Below, one piece after another: positions 9,540 to 19,250 of a stretch of DNA of 64,000 nt (its first letter is position 1; each line of letters starts with the position of its first letter). Below the pieces are notes generated by a model. The model was given only the letters and a program-made list of their open reading frames with translations, was not told the DNA's origin and did no database searches. The position numbers were made by a program, and so were the translations under genes. This DNA is from an uncultured SAR116 cluster alpha proteobacterium. Lineage in GTDB: Bacteria > Pseudomonadota > Alphaproteobacteria > Puniceispirillales > Marisalimonadaceae. The DNA is taken from assembly GCA_902619615.1 (NCBI GenBank), contig CACNFD010000008.1, positions 16,907 through 80,906 on the forward strand, in the 5' to 3' direction.

Positions 9540-10456
9540 ATTGGATCCCAGCTAAAAACATCGCCACTTCTTTCATTAGGCGTCATTGAATTTTGAAATG
9601 ATGGGAGTGCTCTAATGGCAATTTGTTGTGGGGTCCATCCTGCTTCTGAATGCACACTTTTTATAGGTCTATTTTGATTATAAATAAATAATTCATTCAA
9701 TCTTGCACTGAAGATTTGTCCACTTACTGTGTTAGCGGCCTCTGAGGCTAAAAAAACAGCTAAAGGGGCATTGGTCTCAGGGGTCATTTTCTTTAGTCTT
9801 TCAACTCTTTCTTTTTCAGCTTCACTATTTGAAGGTATAGAATTGGTCATTCTACTCCAGGCAAAAGGTGCAATACAATTTGATCTAACATTAAATCTAC
9901 TCATATCTAAGGAAATTGATTTTGATAATCCAGCGATTCCTAATTTTGCAGCTGAGTAATTTGCCTGACCAAAATTTCCTATTAATCCAGATGTACTTGT
10001 CATGTGTACATAGGTTCCTGAACTTTGTTCTCTAAAATATGGAGCAGCAGCTCTACTTACATAAAAGCTACCATTTAGATGAACATTTATTACGTCATTC
10101 CAATCTGAGGGTTCCATCTTATGGAAAATTGTATCTCTTAAAATACCTGCGTTATTTATAACAATATCTAATCTACCGTACGTATCTAATGCTTTTTTAA
10201 TTATTAGTTGTGCGCTATCCCATGAAGAGACACTATCATTACTTATTACAGCTTTCCCACCTTTTTGAGTTATTAATCCAACAGTTTCCTGTGCTGGTGT
10301 TTCCGATCCGCCCTCACCAGTTAATGAAACACCTATATCATTTACAACAATTGAAACTCCCTCTTTTGCAAGAGCAAGGGCTATCTCGCGTCCTATTCCC
10401 CCACCAGCTCCAGTTACAACAGCTACTTTATCTTTTAACCCTAAATCGATATTCAT
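9536..10456 (-). CDS. SDR dehydrogenase, (3R)-hydroxyacyl-CoA dehydrogenase-like
   Basis: Short-chain dehydrogenase of 306 residues. The NAD(P)-binding TGAGGGIG is at 15-22, NNAG at 101-104, the catalytic Ser at about 154, and YSAAK with Y167 and K171. The LKDKVAVVTGAGGGIGRE opening, the long insertion around NDIGVSLTGEGG and the roughly 50-residue C-terminal extension after the core resemble the dehydrogenase part of the multifunctional beta-oxidation enzyme type 2 (HSD17B4), so an acyl-CoA substrate is likely but unproven. The start ATG has AGGGG upstream. Transcribed towards gph and convergent with it. Confidence 0.8.
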   Translation of the reverse strand: MNIDLGLKDKVAVVTGAGGGIGREIALALAKEGVSIVVNDIGVSLTGEGGSETPAQETVGLITQKGGKAVISNDSVSSWDSAQLIIKKALDTYGRLDIVINNAGILRDTIFHKMEPSDWNDVINVHLNGSFYVSRAAAPYFREQSSGTYVHMTSTSGLIGNFGQANYSAAKLGIAGLSKSISLDMSRFNVRSNCIAPFAWSRMTNSIPSNSEAEKERVERLKKMTPETNAPLAVFLASEAANTVSGQIFSARLNELFIYNQNRPIKSVHSEAGWTPQQIAIRALPSFQNSMTPNERSGDVFSWDPI

Positions 10457-10589
10457 TAATAAAACCCCTATATCATATTGTTTATTAATATTAAGAATTT
10501 TTTGTTAATTTTCCAGAATATATTTCGAATTGATTAAAACCATCTAATAATTGAAAATTAATCTTTATATGATATTAAATTAATCGTGT

Positions 10590-10666
10590 GGCCTCGTAGC
10601 TCATCTGGATAGAGCGCAAGATTCCTAATCTTGAGGTAACAGGTTCGAGTCCTGTCGAGGTCACCA
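10590..10666 (+). tRNA. tRNA-Arg (anticodon CCT)
   Basis: Full cloverleaf. The acceptor strand GGCCTCG (10590-10596) pairs with CGAGGTC, with one G-T pair. The D-arm is GCTC/GAGC, the anticodon stem CAAGA/TCTTG encloses loop TTCCTAA, and the T-arm is ACAGG-TTCGAGT-CCTGT. The discriminator is A at 10663 and CCA is encoded at 10664-10666. Loop positions 34-36 read CCT. A partial, mutated copy lies about 0.8 kb downstream. Confidence 0.96.
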
Positions 10667-10687
10667 TATTTCAAATAATTGAAATAT
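10666..10687 (+). terminator. Hairpin directly after tRNA-Arg
   Basis: Perfect 9-bp inverted repeat ATATTTCAA / TTGAAATAT with a 4-base loop, starting at the last base of the tRNA. There is no GC-rich core and no T-run after it, so it may be a weak terminator or a processing structure rather than a standard terminator. Confidence 0.3.
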
Positions 10688-11267
10688 AAAGTCTTCTAGT
10701 TTAAAATTTATAATTATAATTTGTATTAAAATTAAATTCCTTTTTCCAGATATTCATTATACTGGAATTGATATAACTAATCATTTTATTAATAAAAAAA
10801 ATATGTCAGATATTTATTTATTAACTAACAAGAAAAATTTTAACAAATTACTTGAGAAAAATGTTAACAAGTTTACTTGTTCAATTTCTTCTCATAATTT
10901 AGAACATGTAGACCAAAGAGAATTAGTTTTGAAAAAAAGCATTTCTACAGTAGAAAAAGGTGGTTTTTTTTATCTTTCTTTTCCCTCTAATCATACAACT
11001 AATTTGGATAGAGGTAGATCAGGCACCTTAAATTATTTTGATGATCCAACACATAAGTCATTACCACCAAATGTTGATGAAATAATAACTATTTTAAAAT
11101 CAAATAATTTTAAAATTATTAAATTAAAAATAAGTTACAAACCTGTAATTCTATGGTTACTTGGTTTTATTCTTGAGCCAATATCTAAAATTAGTAAAAA
11201 AGTTTTACCAGGTACATTACAATTCCATGGATTTGAAACAATTATAATTGCAAAACGTGAGATTTAA
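10683..11267 (+). pseudogene. 5'-truncated SAM-dependent methyltransferase remnant
   Basis: The open frame runs from just after a TGA at 10680 to 11267. The first ATG is at 10803, but clear family sequence continues upstream of it without a start codon: FPDIHYTGIDIT at about 10743-10778 is the second Rossmann strand that follows SAM motif I in class I methyltransferases. The glycine-rich motif I itself (DxGxGxG) is absent because the frame runs back into the tRNA-Arg flank. Downstream parts are recognisable: SSHNLEHV (motif IV region), VEKGGFFYLSFPS and a closing GFETIIIAKR strand. Without motif I it should not bind SAM. Read as a gene beheaded next to the tRNA. A shortened expressed protein from 10803 (154 residues) is possible but less likely. 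Confidence 0.65.
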
Positions 11268-11641
11268 ATTTTAATTTAAATTAACCAATTAACTACCATT
11301 TATATGTTAATAACATCTGAATAAGTTTTAGGGGCTAATAGTAAATAGAGGGTCTTTAAGATATTGAATTTATTGTTTTTACCAGTTGGATAAGATGAAT
11401 CGGTTTTTTCCTAATCTTGAGGCAACAGGTTCCAGTTCTGTCTAGGTCAGTATAATTTAAATATTTTGGTTTTAAACTTATATGATTATAAGTATTAATT
11501 TAACTTTTATCTCTTATCTTATTTCTAATAATTTTGATTACTAAAATTTTACAAACACATAACAAAATTAATCAATATAAAAACATAATAAATTCAATTT
11601 AAAATTTAAATTAGTATTAAAAATGTCACTATTTTAAAATG
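11268..11641. other. Gene-free AT-rich stretch holding a tRNA relic
   Basis: 374 bases without a supported gene between the methyltransferase remnant and the HAD phosphatase. The only structure seen is the decayed tRNA-Arg copy near 11384-11453. The rest is low-complexity AT-rich sequence without clear terminators or promoters. Confidence 0.6.
11384..11453 (+). pseudogene. Decayed partial copy of tRNA-Arg(CCT)
   Basis: The 15 bases TTCCTAATCTTGAGG at 11408-11422 match 10622-10636 of the intact tRNA exactly. The match continues with single changes through the variable loop, T-arm and acceptor strand (CAACAGGTTCCAGTTCTGT, then CTAGGTCAGTATA). The T-loop has CCAG for CGAG, the CCA end is lost and the 5' half is barely recognisable (GTTGGATAAGA). 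It cannot form a full cloverleaf. It is either a degraded tandem tRNA or the far attachment site of a lost or decayed island. Confidence 0.75.
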
Positions 11642-11965
11642 TTAATCTAAATTTTTAAAATATTCTTCGCTCCAAATAGCTTTGTCATCAATCCAAATGT
11701 CATAATGAGGTTTGTCACCAACCCTTAATGAAGTATATTTGCAACCCCACTTTTTTAATTGATTTGACGTTAATTCTCTATGGTCTAATCCACTTTGAGA
11801 ACCTCTAGCTGTCCAATAGTGAATTTCATTACCTTCTTCAAATAACTTATTTATTTTTTGTATTCGATTTTTTAAGGGTTTTGCCTGACTATAATCTCTT
11901 TTTCCATCTTTGAAATGATTTTGAGTACAAATTGTACCATCTATATCTACTATATAAGTCTTCAT
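11642..11965 (-). CDS. Small HAD-superfamily phosphatase
   Basis: A 107-residue single-domain HAD protein. VDIDGTIC at the N-terminus gives the two catalytic aspartates, HYWTARGSQ is motif II, and YDIWIDDKA near the end carries the metal-binding aspartates. There is no cap domain. Such minimal HAD proteins occur near sugar or capsule genes and in phages; the substrate here cannot be told. The ATG at 11965 is chosen because AGGGGAA lies seven bases upstream; a TTG two codons earlier is less likely. It borders the region with the tRNA relic and may belong to the same accessory segment. Confidence 0.75.
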   Translation of the reverse strand: MKTYIVDIDGTICTQNHFKDGKRDYSQAKPLKNRIQKINKLFEEGNEIHYWTARGSQSGLDHRELTSNQLKKWGCKYTSLRVGDKPHYDIWIDDKAIWSEEYFKNLD

Positions 11966-12064
11966 CAACAATTCCCCTAAAAAGTAATCTATTATAAGGT
12001 ATTAACATTCTACAATTTATATACTAAATGAGTAATTGAGAATAGTTTTAAAGGTTTTATTAAG

Positions 12065-12949
12065 ATGGATTTTTTTAAAGATCTTAAAATTTGTTATATT
12101 AAAACAAGTAAAGGTGAAATTAGATATAGAAAAGGTGGTGCAGGTCCTGCTATTCTAATGTTACATGGTAATCCACAAACTCATGTTATGTGGCATAAAG
12201 TAGTACCAGCACTAACAAGTAAATTTACTATTGTTTGCCCTGATATACCCGGGTACGGGAAGTCTTACAAACCTAAAATATCTATGGATCATAGCAATTA
12301 CTCAAAAGTCAGTATGGCCAATGATATGAATGAGTTTATGAAATTGTTAGGACATAATACATTCTATCTCGTTGGTCATGACAGAGGTGCAAGAATTGGG
12401 CATCGTTTGGCACTAGATCATCCTGACAAAGTTTTAAAAATAATCCTGTTAGACATAATACCAACTATTGAACACTTTGAGAGAACTAACAAAGAATTTG
12501 CAATGGGTTATTATCATTGGTTTTGGTTGGCTCAGAGATATCCAATACCAGAGTCAGTAATTAACAAAGCACCTGAGGAGTGGTTCTTCGCACATACTTC
12601 AAGAGAAAAAAAAGATAAAGATTTTTTTGATCCTCAAGCATTAACAGATTACCTAGAGTGTGTTAAAAATCCTGAAACTATAAGATCTATATGTGAGGAT
12701 TATAGAGCTGCGGCTTCTATTGACTTGAAAGAAGATGAAATAAGTAGAAAAAAAAATTTAAAAATTAAAATGCCAACACTAGTTTTGTGGGGAAAAAAAG
12801 GTAAGATAGAACAATGGTATGATCCTCTACTAATCTGGCAAAAATATTGTGTGCAAGAAGTGACAGGTTATGGAGTTGATACTGGTCACTATCTGGCTGA
12901 AGAAAATCCTGATGAAATTATAAAAAGCATTAATAGCTTTTTGAAATAA
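12065..12949 (+). CDS. Fluoroacetate/haloacetate dehalogenase-type alpha/beta hydrolase
   Basis: Alpha/beta hydrolase of 294 residues with the complete active-site set known for fluoroacetate dehalogenase. Nucleophile D106 and R107/R110 are in GHDRGAR, the acid D130 is in LLDIIPT, the halide-pocket H151-W152 is in YYHWFW, Y213 is in EDYRAA and the catalytic H275 is in TGHYLAEE. The oxyanion motif HGNPQTH is at 34-40. Enzymes with this set cleave C-halogen bonds of short 2-haloacids, but relatives with the same residues also hydrolyse esters or epoxides, so fluoride release is inferred. It is followed by pepF after 25 bases and stands alone functionally. Confidence 0.82.
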   Translation: MDFFKDLKICYIKTSKGEIRYRKGGAGPAILMLHGNPQTHVMWHKVVPALTSKFTIVCPDIPGYGKSYKPKISMDHSNYSKVSMANDMNEFMKLLGHNTFYLVGHDRGARIGHRLALDHPDKVLKIILLDIIPTIEHFERTNKEFAMGYYHWFWLAQRYPIPESVINKAPEEWFFAHTSREKKDKDFFDPQALTDYLECVKNPETIRSICEDYRAAASIDLKEDEISRKKNLKIKMPTLVLWGKKGKIEQWYDPLLIWQKYCVQEVTGYGVDTGHYLAEENPDEIIKSINSFLK

Positions 12950-12974
12950 AATAAATTGAGGTTGCAAATTTAAC

Positions 12975-14765
12975 ATGAATGAAATGCTTTTAAATATAAC
13001 TAACAACGAATTACCAACTTGGGATCTCTCTGAAATCTATAAAAATATTAAAGATCCAAAAATCAACAAAGATATCAAAAATATTAAAGAGTCAGCAAAT
13101 AATTTTCTAAAAACTTGGAAAGGAAAAATAAATGACTTAAGTCCATCAGATTTTTTGTTTTGTATAAATGAATATCAAGAAATTAATGAAGCTATTTATA
13201 AAATTGCTACACATAGCAGCTTAACTTTTGCTACAAACATGGAAGACCCTGAAATATCTAAATACAATTCCTATATATCTGATGAAATTACAGAAATTCT
13301 ATCTACTCTAATTTTTGTTACATTAGAACTTTCAAAAGTCGATGATAATACAATTAAGAAATGGTTAAACGATAAAAATGCCAAGAAATGGAAACCTTAT
13401 CTCAATATATTAAGAAAAAGAAATCCTTACCTTCTAGATCCACTTGTAGAAGAGATTTTAATAGAGAAATCTGCTACTGGTAGGTCAGCATGGATAAGAT
13501 TATTTGACGAAACATCAGCAGCATTGCGCTTTCCCTTCAAAAAAAAATCCCTTACTGAAGCTGAAATTTTGAACTTGTTATCTGATGCAGATCCAGAAAC
13601 AAGAAAAATTGCAGGTAAATCACTTTCTGAAGTTTTAGAAAATAATAAGCGTGTTTTTGGTATGATACTTAATGTTATTTCTAGAGATAGGTACATCGAA
13701 GATAATAAAAGAGGTTTTAAAAGAATTATGTCCTCTAGAAATCTAGATAATGACGTTGAGGATGAGGTTGTAGACAAATTAGTAAATACAGTTGATAAGG
13801 CTATGCCTAAACTTACCCATAGATATTATAAATGGAAAGCAAATCAATTTGGCCAGACAAAGCTAAATTGGTGGGATAGAAATGCACCATTGCCGAACTC
13901 TTCCGAAAAACTTATAGAATGGTCTGAGGCTAGAGATATTATTTTAGAGTCATTTTCTTCATTTCATCTGGAGATTTCTAATATTGCAAAAATGTTTTTT
14001 AAAAATAACTGGATAGATGCAAGCTTAAGAAAAGGAAAAGCATCTGGTGCATTCGCCCATCCTTCAGTTCCATCGTTGCACCCCTATATATTAGTAAATT
14101 ATCAAGGAAAAATTAGGGACGTTATGACATTAGCTCATGAACTTGGTCACGGTGTTCATCAAATTCTTGCAGGGAAAAATGGATTATTAATGGCAGAAAC
14201 ACCATTAACGCTTGCTGAAACAGCATCAGTTTTTGGAGAAATGTTAGTGTTTAGAAAGTTGTTAGATGAAAGTCCAATCGAACAAAAAAAACAATTATTA
14301 TCTGGCAAAATAGAAGATATGTTAAATACTGTTGCTAGACAAATAGGATTTCATCAGTTCGAGGTTAAGTTTCATGAGGCAAGAATAAAATCTGAATTAA
14401 CACCTGATGAAATAAGCGATATTTGGATGGAGACACAGTCTCATGCAGTGGGTCCTCATATTAATCTTGGTGAAGATTATAGATTTTTATGGGGATACAT
14501 CCCTCACTTCGTACATACTCCATTTTATGTTTATGCTTATGCATTTGGGGATAGTTTGGTTAACGCACTATGGTATGCGTATCAACAAAGTGATAAAGAA
14601 ATTTTTTCAAAAAATTATATTGGAATGTTATCATCAGGAGGAACTAAAAGTCATAACGATTTACTAAAACCTTTTAATTTAAGTGCGTATGATAGTAGTT
14701 TTTGGGAAAAAGGTATTACGATGATAACTGGATTAATGGACGAACTAGAAGAGTTAGAAAATTAA
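12975..14765 (+). CDS. pepF: Oligoendopeptidase F (M3 metallopeptidase)
   Basis: Cytoplasmic zinc peptidase cleaving short peptides. At 596 residues it fits the M3B (PepF) family. The zinc motif HELGH is at 388-392 within LAHELGHGVHQ, and the third ligand region is ETASVFGEML. The N-terminal helical half and the late FYVYAYAFGDSLVNALW segment are typical. There is no signal peptide. An alternative ATG lies three codons downstream. It sits between the dehalogenase-like gene and the UbiB-family kinase with short gaps, giving a probable three-gene transcript. Confidence 0.93.
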   Translation: MNEMLLNITNNELPTWDLSEIYKNIKDPKINKDIKNIKESANNFLKTWKGKINDLSPSDFLFCINEYQEINEAIYKIATHSSLTFATNMEDPEISKYNSYISDEITEILSTLIFVTLELSKVDDNTIKKWLNDKNAKKWKPYLNILRKRNPYLLDPLVEEILIEKSATGRSAWIRLFDETSAALRFPFKKKSLTEAEILNLLSDADPETRKIAGKSLSEVLENNKRVFGMILNVISRDRYIEDNKRGFKRIMSSRNLDNDVEDEVVDKLVNTVDKAMPKLTHRYYKWKANQFGQTKLNWWDRNAPLPNSSEKLIEWSEARDIILESFSSFHLEISNIAKMFFKNNWIDASLRKGKASGAFAHPSVPSLHPYILVNYQGKIRDVMTLAHELGHGVHQILAGKNGLLMAETPLTLAETASVFGEMLVFRKLLDESPIEQKKQLLSGKIEDMLNTVARQIGFHQFEVKFHEARIKSELTPDEISDIWMETQSHAVGPHINLGEDYRFLWGYIPHFVHTPFYVYAYAFGDSLVNALWYAYQQSDKEIFSKNYIGMLSSGGTKSHNDLLKPFNLSAYDSSFWEKGITMITGLMDELEELEN

Positions 14766-14791
14766 CTTAATATTTAAAGGTTTTAACATTT

Positions 14792-16162
14792 ATGAGTAAA
14801 GATATTAACATTCAAGATGAGCTAAGTTCTTCAATGACTGGTGGAAGACTCAGGCGCTATGCAAAGGTTACCAAAGCAATGGGGGGGCTTGCTGCCAGAC
14901 TAGCTGGTGAAAGATATTTAGGAATAAAAATAAATAGAGAACAACATGCTTCTGATTTAAGGTCCGCCTTAGGAGGGCTAAAAGGTCCACTTATGAAAGT
15001 TGCTCAAATTCTTGCTACAATTCCTGACGCTCTACCTAAAGAGTATGTAAATGAATTATCTCACCTTCAAGCAGATGCTCCCTCAATGGGTTGGCTTTTT
15101 GTCAAGAGAAGAATGAAGGCAGAGTTAGGAGAAAATTGGTTAACAAACTTTAAAGTTTTCGACAAACAAGCCTCCGCTGCAGCATCTTTAGGTCAAGTTC
15201 ATTTTGCCGAAGACATCAACGGAAAAAAACTAGCTTGTAAGTTACAATATCCTGACATGGGCTCAGCAGTTCAGGCTGATCTTAAACAACTTAAATTAAT
15301 ATTTTCATTATATGAAAAATACGATTCTGCAATTTCTACTGAAGCAATACACGAAGAGTTGTCAGATAGGCTAAAAGAGGAACTCAATTATTCCCATGAA
15401 ATTAAAAATTTAAAACTATATAGGTATATGTTATCTGATTTAAATCAAATTACACTTCCTAATCCAATTGATGAGTTGTCTACAAATAGACTTCTAACAA
15501 TGACAAGGATAGATGGCTCAAAAATCATGGATTTTATTGCTAAAAACAGTGATATAAAAATTAGAAACCAAGTCGCTTTAAATATGTTTAAAGCTTGGTA
15601 TATACCATTTTATAGATATGGTGTCATTCATGGAGATCCTCATCTTGGAAATTATACAATACGTCCTGATGGAGGTATTAACCTAATGGATTTCGGATGT
15701 ATTAGAATCTTTAGACCAGATTTTGTGACAGGAGTAATTGAACTTTATAAAGCTTTAAGAGATGGAGATGAAGAACAAGCAGTAAATGCCTACAAAAGTT
15801 GGGGTTTTGAAAATCCTTCAAAAGAATTAATTGGTGTTTTAAATATATGGGCAAACTTTATCTATCAACCTTTATTAGAAGATAAAGTTAGGCTGATTAA
15901 TCCAAGTGAGTCTGGACAATATGGTAGAGAAACGGCAGAAAAAGTTCATGAAGAATTAAAAAAAATTGGAGGCGTTAAACCACCAAGAGAATTTGTATTA
16001 ATGGACAGAGCAGCCGTCGGTTTAGGATCAGTTTTTATGCATTTAAAAGCAGAAATAAACTGGTATAGAGTTTTTCACGATTTAGTTGGTGACTTTGACG
16101 AAAAGATTTTGTCTAAGAGGCAAAGTAATGCAATGAATCAATCAGGTTTAATTTTAGACTAA
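14792..16162 (+). CDS. ABC1/AarF/UbiB-family atypical kinase
   Basis: Protein-kinase-like protein of the ABC1 (ADCK/UbiB) family, which supports ubiquinone biosynthesis in bacteria and mitochondria. Seen in order: the KxGQ-like motif LMKVAQ, the alanine-rich nucleotide loop ASAAASLGQVHFA replacing a glycine-rich loop, the lysine in KLACKLQYP, the catalytic loop VIHGDPHLGNY and the metal-binding LMDFGCIRIF. It lacks the C-terminal membrane helices of E. coli UbiB, and at 456 residues resembles the shorter alphaproteobacterial ABC1 proteins. COQ9, another ubiquinone factor, is about 3.4 kb away. Whether it is the housekeeping UbiB or a paralogue cannot be decided here. Confidence 0.88.
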   Translation: MSKDINIQDELSSSMTGGRLRRYAKVTKAMGGLAARLAGERYLGIKINREQHASDLRSALGGLKGPLMKVAQILATIPDALPKEYVNELSHLQADAPSMGWLFVKRRMKAELGENWLTNFKVFDKQASAAASLGQVHFAEDINGKKLACKLQYPDMGSAVQADLKQLKLIFSLYEKYDSAISTEAIHEELSDRLKEELNYSHEIKNLKLYRYMLSDLNQITLPNPIDELSTNRLLTMTRIDGSKIMDFIAKNSDIKIRNQVALNMFKAWYIPFYRYGVIHGDPHLGNYTIRPDGGINLMDFGCIRIFRPDFVTGVIELYKALRDGDEEQAVNAYKSWGFENPSKELIGVLNIWANFIYQPLLEDKVRLINPSESGQYGRETAEKVHEELKKIGGVKPPREFVLMDRAAVGLGSVFMHLKAEINWYRVFHDLVGDFDEKILSKRQSNAMNQSGLILD

Positions 16163-16167
16163 TTTAA

Positions 16168-17550
16168 TTAGTTTATACTCTGTAAAATTGTATCCAAAGA
16201 TTTTTTTGCATCTCCATAAACCATTCTAGAATTTTCTCTAAAAAATAATGGATTTTCAATTCCAGAGTAACCTTTTCCTTGTCCTCTTTTTGAAATAAAA
16301 ACCTGTTTAGCTTTCCAAACTTCCAAAACAGGCATTCCTGCAATTGGGCTATTAGGATCTTCTTGAGCAGCTGGATTAACAATATCGTTTGCTCCTAGTA
16401 TCATGACTACATCTGTATCAGGAAAATCGTCATTTATTTCATCCATTTCAAGAACAATATCATATGGAACTTTAGCTTCTGCTAGCAGAACATTCATATG
16501 GCCTGGAAGTCTTCCTGCAACAGGATGGATTCCAAATCTTACCTCTTTGTTTTTTGCTCTCAGTCTAGAGGTTAACTCAGAAACTGTGCTTTGGGCTTGT
16601 GCTACTGCCATACCATAACCAGGAACAATTATAATCTTGTTTGCATCATTCAATGCAGCCGCTACGGAATCCATGTCTATTGGTTTCATTTCACCTTCAA
16701 TATCCATTGTAGGACCTGTTACATCACCCCATCCGCCTAAAATAACTGAAAGAAATTTTCGGTTCATTGCCTTACACATTATATATGATAGAATAGCACC
16801 AGAAGATCCAACCAAAGCACCTGTCACAATTAGCAGGTCATTCCCAAGCATAAAACCTGTTGCAGCTGCAGCCCATCCAGAATATGAGTTAAGCATTGAA
16901 ACAACTACTGGCATGTCTGCACCACCAATTGCTAAGACAAGATGAGCTCCTATAACAAATGCTATAATAGTCATTACAATTAATGTCCAATTACCCTCAT
17001 CAATCAAAAACATGTATCCCAATGCTAAGCAGGAAAATAACATGATCAAATTCAACAAATGTCTTCCAGGTAAAATTAATGCCTTACCAGTTATCAATTC
17101 AGATAATTTTCCAAATGCCACTATAGAGCCAGTAAATGTGATTGCTCCAATAAATACACCAATAAAAACTTCAACGTTATGGATCATATACTGAGTAGAA
17201 TTCATATCAGAGTGTGGCAACATGGCAGAGTTTATACCGATAAAAACAGCAGCTAAACCCACAAATGAGTGAAGAGCAGCAACCAATTGAGGCATGCCTG
17301 TCATTTGTACTTTTTTTGCAACAATTGCTCCAATTATAGAGCCAACTAAAATTGCAGCTATAAGCCAATTCAGCCATTCGGTAAAAAAAACTTGATTTCC
17401 ATAAATAGTTGCAAATACAGCGATCACCATTCCAATAATGCCATACCAGACAGCTCTTTTTGCCTTTTCTTGATTCCTTAAGCCACCTAATGCAAGAATG
17501 AAAAGCACACTAGATGTTATGTATGAGGCAGTTAGTAATCCAATAGTCAT
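16168..17550 (-). CDS. pntB: NAD(P) transhydrogenase subunit beta
   Basis: Inner-membrane subunit of proton-translocating transhydrogenase, which makes NADPH from NADH using the proton gradient. About 260 residues of membrane helices are followed by the NADP-binding domain with [12 protein letters not shown] and [21 protein letters not shown]. The length of 460 is standard. It lies 14 bases after pntA on the same strand and is convergent with the UbiB-family gene, with only five bases between stops. Confidence 0.97.
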   Translation of the reverse strand: MTIGLLTASYITSSVLFILALGGLRNQEKAKRAVWYGIIGMVIAVFATIYGNQVFFTEWLNWLIAAILVGSIIGAIVAKKVQMTGMPQLVAALHSFVGLAAVFIGINSAMLPHSDMNSTQYMIHNVEVFIGVFIGAITFTGSIVAFGKLSELITGKALILPGRHLLNLIMLFSCLALGYMFLIDEGNWTLIVMTIIAFVIGAHLVLAIGGADMPVVVSMLNSYSGWAAAATGFMLGNDLLIVTGALVGSSGAILSYIMCKAMNRKFLSVILGGWGDVTGPTMDIEGEMKPIDMDSVAAALNDANKIIIVPGYGMAVAQAQSTVSELTSRLRAKNKEVRFGIHPVAGRLPGHMNVLLAEAKVPYDIVLEMDEINDDFPDTDVVMILGANDIVNPAAQEDPNSPIAGMPVLEVWKAKQVFISKRGQGKGYSGIENPLFFRENSRMVYGDAKKSLDTILQSIN

Positions 17551-17564
17551 TTAATAATCCTTTT

Positions 17565-19127
17565 TTAGCTTCTCTGAAACATTGATAACATTCTTTTTGT
17601 AACCATAAATCCTCCAACAATATTTATAGTAGCAATAAAGATAGAAATTAATGATAAGATACTTACTATATCGTTCTCAGTTCTCATCTGTAACAAAGCA
17701 CCAATTATGACTATGCTTGAGATAGCATTTGTCACAGCCATTAAAGGTGTATGAAGTGAATGTGACACATTCCATATAACTTGATAACCTACAAAGCATG
17801 ATAAAATAAAAACAATGAAATGTTGCATAAAGTCTGATGGTGCGTAGTAACCTATCAACCAAGTCAGAAGAGCACCAATTGTTAAAAGTAAGAATTGTAA
17901 TTTTCCAGCTTTTCTCTCTGCATATATTTCATCCTGAACTTTTTCTTCCTGTGATTTTTCTTTAATTTTTTTATTGTCATGTTTAGCAATAGCTACGATT
18001 TTTGGTTTTGGTGGAGGAAAAGTTATTTTACCATCATAAAGAACTGTAGCACCTCTTATTACGTCGTCTTCCATATTAGTAAATGGTATACCGTCTTTTT
18101 TAGGAGTTAAGTCATCAACCATGTGACGTATATTTGTAGAATACAAACTAGAAGATTGAGTTGCCATTCTGCTTGGCAAATCTGTAAACCCAATAACCTT
18201 CACTTTATTTTTTGTTTCTATAATTTTGTTAGGAACAGTAACTTCGCAGTTTCCGCCTTGTTCAGCAGCTAAATCTACTATCACGGAACCAGGTTTCATT
18301 AGCTCAACCATTTCTTTTGGCCATAATTTAGGTGCAGGCATTCCAGGAATGAGTGCAGTTGTAATCACAATATCAATCTCTGGTGCTTGTTTTCTAAATA
18401 ATTCCATTTCTTTTTTTATGAATTCTTTAGAAGCAGGTTTTGCATAACCTCCTTCCCCAGTGCCATCTGATTCAAAATCAAGCATTAAAAATTCTGCACC
18501 CATTGATTCAATTTGTTCAGCAACTTCCGGCCTTACGTCAAAAGCTCTAACAATTGCACCCATAGATTGGGCAGTACCAATGGCAGCAAGCCCAGCAACT
18601 CCCGCTCCTATTACAAGAACTTTAGCAGGGGGGACTTTACCAGCCGCGGTTATTTGGCCTGTAAAAAATCTTCCAAATTGGTTTCCTGCCTCAATTATTG
18701 CTCTATAACCAGCTATGTTAGCCATAGAAGATAAAGCATCCATTTTCTGAGCTCTACTAATTCTAGGTATCATATCCATTGCTTGAGCTGTAACTTTTTT
18801 CTTTTTCAAAGCTTCAAGGAGAGGTTTATTTTGATTAGGCCATATAAAACTTATAATATGATGATTAAGTTTTATTTTTGATAATTCTGATTTTTCTGGG
18901 CCTCTTACTTTCAATATTATATCTGATTGCTTCCAAAGTTCACTTGAATTCTTTACAACTTTAACCCCAGCATTTTTATAATCCTTATCTGAAAAGTTAG
19001 CTTTAATACCAGCACCAGTCTCTAAAAGACATGTATAACCTAATTTTTGCAGTTGCTTTGCGCTTTCAGGTGTGAGTGCTACTCTGTTTTCACCAATAAA
19101 AATTTCTTTAGGGCTTCCAATAATCAT
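17565..19127 (-). CDS. pntA: NAD(P) transhydrogenase subunit alpha (fused form)
   Basis: NAD-binding subunit of the transhydrogenase. Residues 1 to about 370 form the soluble NAD domain, with RAQKMDALSSMANIAGY near 125-141 and the Rossmann loop GAGVAG at 174-179. A charged linker follows, then about 110 residues with several membrane helices. Many alphaproteobacteria split this protein into PntAA and PntAB; here it is one 520-residue chain, as in E. coli. It is the first gene of the pntAB operon. A terminator of the upstream rpsU lies 67 bases before its start. Confidence 0.97.
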   Translation of the reverse strand: MIIGSPKEIFIGENRVALTPESAKQLQKLGYTCLLETGAGIKANFSDKDYKNAGVKVVKNSSELWKQSDIILKVRGPEKSELSKIKLNHHIISFIWPNQNKPLLEALKKKKVTAQAMDMIPRISRAQKMDALSSMANIAGYRAIIEAGNQFGRFFTGQITAAGKVPPAKVLVIGAGVAGLAAIGTAQSMGAIVRAFDVRPEVAEQIESMGAEFLMLDFESDGTGEGGYAKPASKEFIKKEMELFRKQAPEIDIVITTALIPGMPAPKLWPKEMVELMKPGSVIVDLAAEQGGNCEVTVPNKIIETKNKVKVIGFTDLPSRMATQSSSLYSTNIRHMVDDLTPKKDGIPFTNMEDDVIRGATVLYDGKITFPPPKPKIVAIAKHDNKKIKEKSQEEKVQDEIYAERKAGKLQFLLLTIGALLTWLIGYYAPSDFMQHFIVFILSCFVGYQVIWNVSHSLHTPLMAVTNAISSIVIIGALLQMRTENDIVSILSLISIFIATINIVGGFMVTKRMLSMFQRS

Positions 19128-19193
19128 CTAACTTACTCCTAATAATATTAAATAAATTTGATATTATTTAACAAAACTTTCTTTACTAGGTTC

Positions 19194-19224
19194 AAAAAAA
19201 AACCGCAATTAGAAAAATGCGGTT
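19194..19224 (-). terminator. Rho-independent terminator of rpsU
   Basis: Read on the minus strand, the stem AACCGCA / TGCGGTT with a 10-base AT-rich loop is followed by a run of nine T. It lies 27 bases past the rpsU stop and before pntA, so it separates the two units. Confidence 0.88.
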
Positions 19225-19250
19225 CGTACTAAAAGTATAAAAAGTTAAGA

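Noticed and set aside
11384..11453. A second functional tRNA-Arg
   Set aside because: The 5' half, D-arm and acceptor pairing are lost and the T-loop is altered.
13427..13777. Minus-strand frame inside pepF
   Set aside because: Serine-rich antisense translation typical of AT-rich coding DNA; pepF is intact.
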